From contig MHBH01000061.1 in assembly GCA_001804805.1 (NCBI GenBank), positions 154,972-218,971 of the forward strand: a stretch of 64,000 bases of DNA, written 5' to 3'. The notes under the pieces are model-generated. The model saw nothing but the letters and a program-made list of their open reading frames with translations. It was not told the DNA's origin and searched no databases. Position 1 is the stretch's first letter; every line of letters starts with the position of its first letter. A program made the translations under genes and the position numbers. Source of the DNA: Lentisphaerae bacterium GWF2_49_21. Lineage in GTDB: Bacteria > Verrucomicrobiota > Lentisphaeria > Victivallales > GWF2-50-93. Shown here piece by piece: positions 59,858 through 64,000 of the stretch.

Positions 59858-60859
59858 AGGAATTGACTTCTTCAAAGCCGCTGCCAGCTTCAAGGCGACG
59901 ACTTCAATGCTGTATACTCTTTTAACAAGCCCTCTGCCCTTTATTCCGAGCGACTTGCGAAGTTCGCAGTCATCGAGAAGTTTCAAAATGCTCCTGCTGA
60001 ATCCGTCATTGTCCGCAGCTGTCAGGCAGTAATCATCGTCTCCCGCAACCTCGGCATTCATTCCAACCGGCGAACATATCGAAGGGACGCCCATGGCCAT
60101 GTACTGGAGAAGCTTGTATGCCGATTTACCCCTTGAAAAAGGATCTTCCGACAGCGGCATTATGCCTATGTCAAACCGTGCAATCTCAACATTCTGTGTT
60201 TCAAGGCTCCAGGGTACGCATTCTACATCTACCCCATCGACGGTAAATTTCCTGTCAGATACTATTCTGAGCACAAATTCCCTCCTGTCGCGGACTTGGC
60301 GGAAAGCCGGAGCAATCATCTCAAGGTATCGGAGAGTGCTTTTGGTTCCTATCCAGCCTATGACGGGAGGAGAAGACAGGGCATACCCGCTTTTCGGGAT
60401 GGAATTGCCGACATCCACCGGCGAGGGTACTATTTCGACAGGAGTTCCAGGCGCCAGCTCGGAAACCTTTTCGGACAGGACTTTGTTTGCAGCAATCACA
60501 AGATCAACACCGCGTACCGTCCTCTTGAACTTTCCCATCCTGGTAAAACTCTTGTAGTCGGCGGGATTTCTGGAACATGAGGCGTTCTTATGGTATATGG
60601 CGTCATCAAAGTCAAATACAAGCCGTTCTGCATTTTTGCGAAGTTCGCGGAAATCAAAAATGGAAAGAAGCCGTTTCTGCAGGACGGTCACCGGATATTC
60701 CCTGGCCCTCTTGAAAAGGCTGCGCCTCTTGAAATATGACTGGGGCAGGACTTCAACATCCGCCTCAATCCCGTGCTGCCGGAGGAGTGGTGCCATGTCA
60801 AGCATCCTTATCCTCGAGCTTGGTGTCTTTTCAGATTTCAATAGGAACAGTACTTTCAT
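59834..60859 (-). CDS. Glycosyltransferase (GT4-like)
   Basis: A cytoplasmic protein of about 341 residues with two Rossmann-like halves. N-terminal: KVLFLLKSEKTPSSRIRMLDMAP, with a basic PVTVLQKRLL. C-terminal: PPVIGWIGTKSTLRYLEMIA near 165, DIGIMPLSEDPFSRGKSAYK (the E-x7-type donor-nucleotide region of GT4 enzymes) and QYMAMGVPSICSPVGMNAEV near 262. It would attach a sugar to a cell-surface glycan or lipid carrier. It overlaps, and is co-directional with, the split GT39-like gene, which likely supplies the lipid-linked side. ATG at 60859 is used; 60865 is an alternative. Confidence 0.87.
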   Translation of the reverse strand: MKVLFLLKSEKTPSSRIRMLDMAPLLRQHGIEADVEVLPQSYFKRRSLFKRAREYPVTVLQKRLLSIFDFRELRKNAERLVFDFDDAIYHKNASCSRNPADYKSFTRMGKFKRTVRGVDLVIAANKVLSEKVSELAPGTPVEIVPSPVDVGNSIPKSGYALSSPPVIGWIGTKSTLRYLEMIAPAFRQVRDRREFVLRIVSDRKFTVDGVDVECVPWSLETQNVEIARFDIGIMPLSEDPFSRGKSAYKLLQYMAMGVPSICSPVGMNAEVAGDDDYCLTAADNDGFSRSILKLLDDCELRKSLGIKGRGLVKRVYSIEVVALKLAAALKKSIPGLFTSLE

Positions 60860-60861
60860 CG

Positions 60862-61701
60862 TCATTCCCTCTCATACAGGATAAATGTCTTTTTCTTTCC
60901 TTCCTTGAAAACAGCTTTCTGTTTGAAGGGGAAGGGAACTTTCTCATTCTCAAACAGGTCCTGCAGGTTCCTGTCCTTTTCGTCCAGGAAGAGAAATACC
61001 CGTTGAGCCCGGATGCTCCTGATCTCCGAGGCAAAATCTTCAGCGCTGTAAATATTGTAATATGGAAGCCATAAGAGATAGGCTTCACCTCCGGTCATCA
61101 TTTTCAAGAGCTGGAATTTCGGATATTTGTCCACCGGCAGCAGGCGGTTGTCGGGATTGGCGGTAAACTTGATGAACTCAGCACCTGAATGATAAGCAAG
61201 CCTTATGTCGTCAACTCCGGAGATGAGTATCGTCTTCTCAGTGCCCTTCTTCGAATCTTGACCTATGGCGGCCGAAACATCTCTTATCCACTGCTTGTCA
61301 GCTATATGATAAAGCCCCTTGGAGGCATTCACGACAATAATTACGGCAATCAATGCGGCGGTAATCCTTGTGGAACTGAAATTTTGCAGTCTTTTCATTC
61401 TTTGGAGGAAGGCGATAAGGCCGTTGAAGCCGACCGCTGCAACTATAGACAGGGCGATCACAATGGGATAAAGGTATCTTCCCTGATATGGCACCCCGGA
61501 AAAGAATATCATGAACCTGGATGCAAAGATCAGCAGGAGAAAAATCAGGAAGAACCTGAACTCGGGCCTTCCCTTCGCCGACTTGATGCCGTTCCAGGAA
61601 AAAAAGAGCAGAATGAGCACTGTCGGGAAGACTACGTCCGTAATCTTTCCAAGAAAGGCCAGCCATGTCTTTATTGATAAAATTTCGTTCAAGTTCAGCA
61701 C
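60862..61701 (-). CDS. GT39-like membrane glycosyltransferase, C-terminal half (frameshifted)
   Basis: A 279-residue piece with membrane helices (FPTVLILLFFSWNG, FFLIFLLLIFASRFMIFFSG, YPIVIALSIVAAVGFNGLIA, STRITAALIAVIIVVNA) followed by a soluble C-terminal domain. GVPYQGRYLYPIV near residue 73 is the pattern of ArnT/GT39-type proteins, which move a sugar from a lipid phosphate to a target in the periplasm. It starts two bases after the stop of the N-terminal half in the frame reached by a -1 shift; the GTG at 61701 has no good binding site. Joined, the two pieces would be about 557 residues, normal for the family. Confidence 0.75.
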   Translation of the reverse strand: MLNLNEILSIKTWLAFLGKITDVVFPTVLILLFFSWNGIKSAKGRPEFRFFLIFLLLIFASRFMIFFSGVPYQGRYLYPIVIALSIVAAVGFNGLIAFLQRMKRLQNFSSTRITAALIAVIIVVNASKGLYHIADKQWIRDVSAAIGQDSKKGTEKTILISGVDDIRLAYHSGAEFIKFTANPDNRLLPVDKYPKFQLLKMMTGGEAYLLWLPYYNIYSAEDFASEIRSIRAQRVFLFLDEKDRNLQDLFENEKVPFPFKQKAVFKEGKKKTFILYERE

Positions 61702-61703
61702 AC

Positions 61704-62510
61704 CTATTTTTTCATGTTCCCACTCTGATAATTCCCCATAAAACCGTGATAAAAACCGGCAATCCTCTGATCGACAGGCCCCCAGGTTGAAGGAGTTTTC
61801 GAAAGCAATATCTGGACTGGAACAGTGACGATCAGGAACGCTGCTGAAAGGCAGAATAGCGACAGCAAGGCCCTTGCAAGAAATTTTTTCCCGGATCCGA
61901 TCCTAAAGGCTAGATATATTTCGATGGCGAACCACACCATTGCGGCCACTAGAAGTTCTATCCCCTCGGTCCTCGTCATTACGGCAAGACCCGCAAAAAT
62001 GCCGGGGACACACCAAAAATAACAGCTCTTTCCCATAGTAGCCCTGACAGCATAGGCGAGTCCGGCGAACAGCAGCAACAGGAACAGCGAATCCCTCATT
62101 ATCTCGGCGCTAATTCTGATAAGATATGGATGGGTGGCGACAATAATCGCTGCAATCAGACCAATCTTCTCATCGAAAATCGTCTTCCCGAGCCAGAAAA
62201 CGGGTATGAGAAGAAGGGTGCCGGCCAATATGGAAACCGCCATGCCAGTATTGTAAGCGCCAATCCCAATATATTCTCCAGCCGCCATTGCGGAAATATA
62301 GAGGGGAGGCATCCTTTCATTCAACGCCGCCGCATCGTAGAAATTCCCTGCCGCCGCCTTATTGGCCATCCACATATATATGACTGAATCCTTGTCGAGA
62401 TTGTCGTCAATACAGGCCCGAGCCACCCTCAATCCCAACGCGAGGACAACGATGAGCAGGAAATAAGACAGCGTCCTGTTCCTGTATATGTCGAAAACCT
62501 TGATTCTCAT
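61704..62510 (-). CDS. GT39-like membrane glycosyltransferase, N-terminal half (frameshifted)
   Basis: About 269 residues, with several membrane helices and an early soluble loop carrying the family's catalytic aspartate context (ACIDDNLDKDSVIYMWMANK, near residues 32-51, and NERMPPLYISAMAAGEYIG near 65). The last residues YQSGNMKK are followed by TAG at 61704-61706, reached after a run of six As (61707-61712 on the plus strand as Ts). A seventh A would give MKKIGVLNLNEIL and continue into the downstream piece. This may be an assembly error, a real disabling mutation or slippage. ATG at 62510 is preferred over 62537. Confidence 0.75.
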   Translation of the reverse strand: MRIKVFDIYRNRTLSYFLLIVVLALGLRVARACIDDNLDKDSVIYMWMANKAAAGNFYDAAALNERMPPLYISAMAAGEYIGIGAYNTGMAVSILAGTLLLIPVFWLGKTIFDEKIGLIAAIIVATHPYLIRISAEIMRDSLFLLLLFAGLAYAVRATMGKSCYFWCVPGIFAGLAVMTRTEGIELLVAAMVWFAIEIYLAFRIGSGKKFLARALLSLFCLSAAFLIVTVPVQILLSKTPSTWGPVDQRIAGFYHGFMGNYQSGNMKK

Positions 62511-62551
62511 TTTTGTGATTTGCCCGAATATGAACATTAAAATGGTATTTT

Positions 62552-62860
62552 TTAATATAAACCCCTAAACATGTTATGTAAAACCTTATCTTGACGATGC
62601 CTCAGGAGGGCCGAATTGTGGGAGTACCATGCTTCCTCAATTTTCTCGCACAAAGGCACAGAGGCATACCTTTTGCCCTTCCGTATGGAATCCACAAAAC
62701 TAATAAAACCGAGCTGATTTACCGCCTCTTCCCGATAATTGATTCCGTGAAGGAACTTGTCCGCCCAGTTGACATAGTATTTGGCCTTGTCCCTCTGAAC
62801 CAACCTGTTGGCCATCAGATACTTCTCGAACTCCATCAGCTTCGCGCAATAAGTGTCCAT
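62552..62860 (-). CDS. Small protein resembling the N-terminal domain of a tyrosine integrase (fragment)
   Basis: A 102-residue protein: FEKYLMANRLVQRDKAKYYV followed by NWADKFLHGI looks like the SAM-like core-binding domain found at the N-terminus of tyrosine recombinases and integron integrases. The catalytic domain (the R-H-R-Y residues) is missing, and the reading frame ends in VLHNMFRGLY. It is therefore a truncated integrase, or an unrelated helical protein with a similar pattern. Its presence close to a low-GC gene and a group II intron end is suggestive of past mobile DNA. Confidence 0.5.
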   Translation of the reverse strand: MDTYCAKLMEFEKYLMANRLVQRDKAKYYVNWADKFLHGINYREEAVNQLGFISFVDSIRKGKRYASVPLCEKIEEAWYSHNSALLRHRQDKVLHNMFRGLY

Positions 62861-63106
62861 GATACCTTGCCTTTCTCGTTTTAGTGGGTATATTACAACT
62901 CAATGTTACAGTTTAATGAAATTTCGTTTAACATGGTTAAAAACCTTGCAAAGCGAAATAAACCTATTTTATTATAGCCTATTTTATAATAGTTAACGTA
63001 AAATTGCAACCTTTATTGTTGTTTTTTAGTTTTTTAAAGCTAAAAGTATAAGCGGTTTCCCGGAAAAACGAAATTTCATCTAAATACAGTTCGCACAAAA
63101 GAATAC

Positions 63107-63868
63107 ATGAAAAAAATACCATATATCTTTTTATGTCTTATAATGACAGCCGGTTGTCATTCTCATGATAAATATCTGCCTGAAGTCTGTGATGGAGGAT
63201 TGTGGCGTTTTTCAGCCGCCCAAATACAATATATGCACTCAACTGAACTCGATTCTGATAGATGCATTGCCTATATCCAAAAGGAATGGCCATTGGATCG
63301 CATACGTGGATATTGTATTCCTGAAAACATATTACCAAAAATGGCCCATAATCTCGCAGGGTATTCGATTCTTAATGCCAACCTCTTTCTTGATACCCCA
63401 AATGAGTTTGATTCAATATCAGTATATGTCTGCGACGACTCTTATCATTGTAAAGACAACGCATATTCTGATGGGGCAAGAAAAATATGGAGTCGCTGGG
63501 AATACTCATTGAATATTAAAAAGGGAAATGATCATTGGGCTATTATTGGCTCTATCCCAAATAGTTTCATGGACAAAGACGAGAAACCATTTTTAATGAC
63601 TGATGATTACAGTTTGCAAAAACAGCTTGCCTATTGTCCTACGTTTTCAAGCACAAAACTGACTGTAGCCCAGTTAACATCAGAACTCCGCATATATTGT
63701 GTTATGGGAATTGATGAAAAAACAAAGAATACTGTAATCACGTTGCCTTCAGTAAATGTAGATCAACGGACTGCACTTTGGTTATTACATGAGCAAACTG
63801 GAGCTAGAGTTAAGATATTTTCAAATGGTAAGATGAAAAATTGTATTAGTATTTATTGGCGAGACTGA
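63107..63868 (+). CDS. Low-GC lipoprotein of unknown function
   Basis: A 253-residue protein. The signal MKKIPYIFLCLIMTAGC has a lipobox (MTAGC) with Cys at about residue 17, so lipid attachment is expected. The mature part is rich in Cys, Tyr, Asp and Ile (VCDDSYHCKDN, IYCVMGIDEKT), and no family is recognised. Its AT-rich codons differ from nearly every neighbour. It stands between the integrase-like fragment and the group II intron end, in what may be a small region of transferred DNA. The 5' side (62861-63106) is AT-rich with no gene. Confidence 0.65.
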   Translation: MKKIPYIFLCLIMTAGCHSHDKYLPEVCDGGLWRFSAAQIQYMHSTELDSDRCIAYIQKEWPLDRIRGYCIPENILPKMAHNLAGYSILNANLFLDTPNEFDSISVYVCDDSYHCKDNAYSDGARKIWSRWEYSLNIKKGNDHWAIIGSIPNSFMDKDEKPFLMTDDYSLQKQLAYCPTFSSTKLTVAQLTSELRIYCVMGIDEKTKNTVITLPSVNVDQRTALWLLHEQTGARVKIFSNGKMKNCISIYWRD

Positions 63869-63904
63869 AATGAACACTCGACGAATTTTCTTTTAAGAAT
63901 AGGT

Positions 63905-64000
63905 CGAATCGGGTAAGGGGGAGTGATTAGCTCCCCCTCCCCACACCACCGTACATGCGGGTCCGCATACGGCGGTTCATGAGGTTGCTTTCCGCTGGTG
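63905..64000 (-). ncRNA. 3' end of a group II intron (domains V and VI)
   Basis: Read on the minus strand, aaccgccgtatgcggacc followed by cgcatgtacggtggtg (about 63944-63977) folds as domain V: a CCGTATGCG/CGCAT-GT-ACGG stem with a two-base bulge and a CGC triad. Then a GGGGGAG/CTCCCCC stem (about 63917-63938) is domain VI, and the intron ends near ttacccgat at about 63905-63915. The intron-encoded reverse transcriptase lies beyond the right edge of the window. Confidence 0.8.

Noticed and set aside
1..64000. tRNA, rRNA or cobalamin/SAM riboswitch
   Set aside because: No tRNA cloverleaf, rRNA stretch or riboswitch consensus was recognised, including upstream of metH.

Overview
The window looks like chromosomal DNA of a Gram-negative bacterium of the Planctomycetes-Verrucomicrobia-Chlamydiae group, most likely Lentisphaerae-like. 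The pointers are two pseudopilin-type proteins with an FTLIELL leader and a terminal FxDGH motif, a Ser/Thr kinase fused to a formylglycine-generating-enzyme (FGE) domain with DWG in place of DFG, heparinase II/III proteins, large secreted HEAT-repeat proteins, and intergenic spaces full of repeats. This assignment is an inference; there is no rRNA or tRNA in the window to fix it. Layout: 1-10.4 kb holds the end of a spermidine synthase-like gene and a separate membrane half, a lone heparinase II/III enzyme, a PadR regulator with its membrane partner, priA, and an Lrp/AsnC regulator with an aminotransferase. 10.8-24.8 kb holds two large secreted or anchored proteins, a cobalamin-dependent methionine synthase lacking the reactivation domain, a PHP-like protein, a Phd/Txe-type toxin-antitoxin pair, a Fic protein, a four-helix-bundle/zinc-ribbon gene between repeats, and gmk. 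25-26.7 kb holds separate coaC and coaB genes with a low-GC membrane gene between them. 26.8-48.9 kb is a polysaccharide-degradation region: sialate O-acetylesterase, AraC regulator, two pseudopilins, a beta-sandwich-like protein and its fusion to a GH2 enzyme, an amidohydrolase, then a tight plus-strand operon of GHL6-like hydrolase, SDR, GntR regulator, heparinase II/III, GH36-like enzyme and nitrilase-family amidase. 48.9-62.9 kb holds MarC, a very large sensor kinase cut by one in-frame amber codon, two secreted proteins, a second four-helix-bundle gene between inverted repeats, the kinase-FGE fusion, a DUF2059 protein, and a glycosyltransferase pair, one member of which is frameshifted. 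The end has an integrase-like fragment, a low-GC lipoprotein and the 3' end of a group II intron on the minus strand. How the parts work together: the 39.4-48.9 kb operon would take apart an acidic, uronate-containing glycan. A GntR regulator sits inside it, and a perfect GTCTTAT/ATAAGAC palindrome lies in its promoter. The sialate esterase, GH2 and AraC genes just upstream probably belong to the same nutritional programme. The most unusual content is not a gene. (1) A 13-bp palindrome TGCGAANTTCGCA occurs nine times perfectly in 64 kb, where about 0.004 copies would be expected at random, and is nearly always translated as A-[KN]-F-A. (2) A family of short perfect hairpins with AT-rich ends sits on stop codons, and hairpins of similar design lie inside coding sequences, including one pair that encodes the leader of a pseudopilin. 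(3) Several composite repeats and small inverted-repeat elements are present, two of which wrap four-helix-bundle genes.
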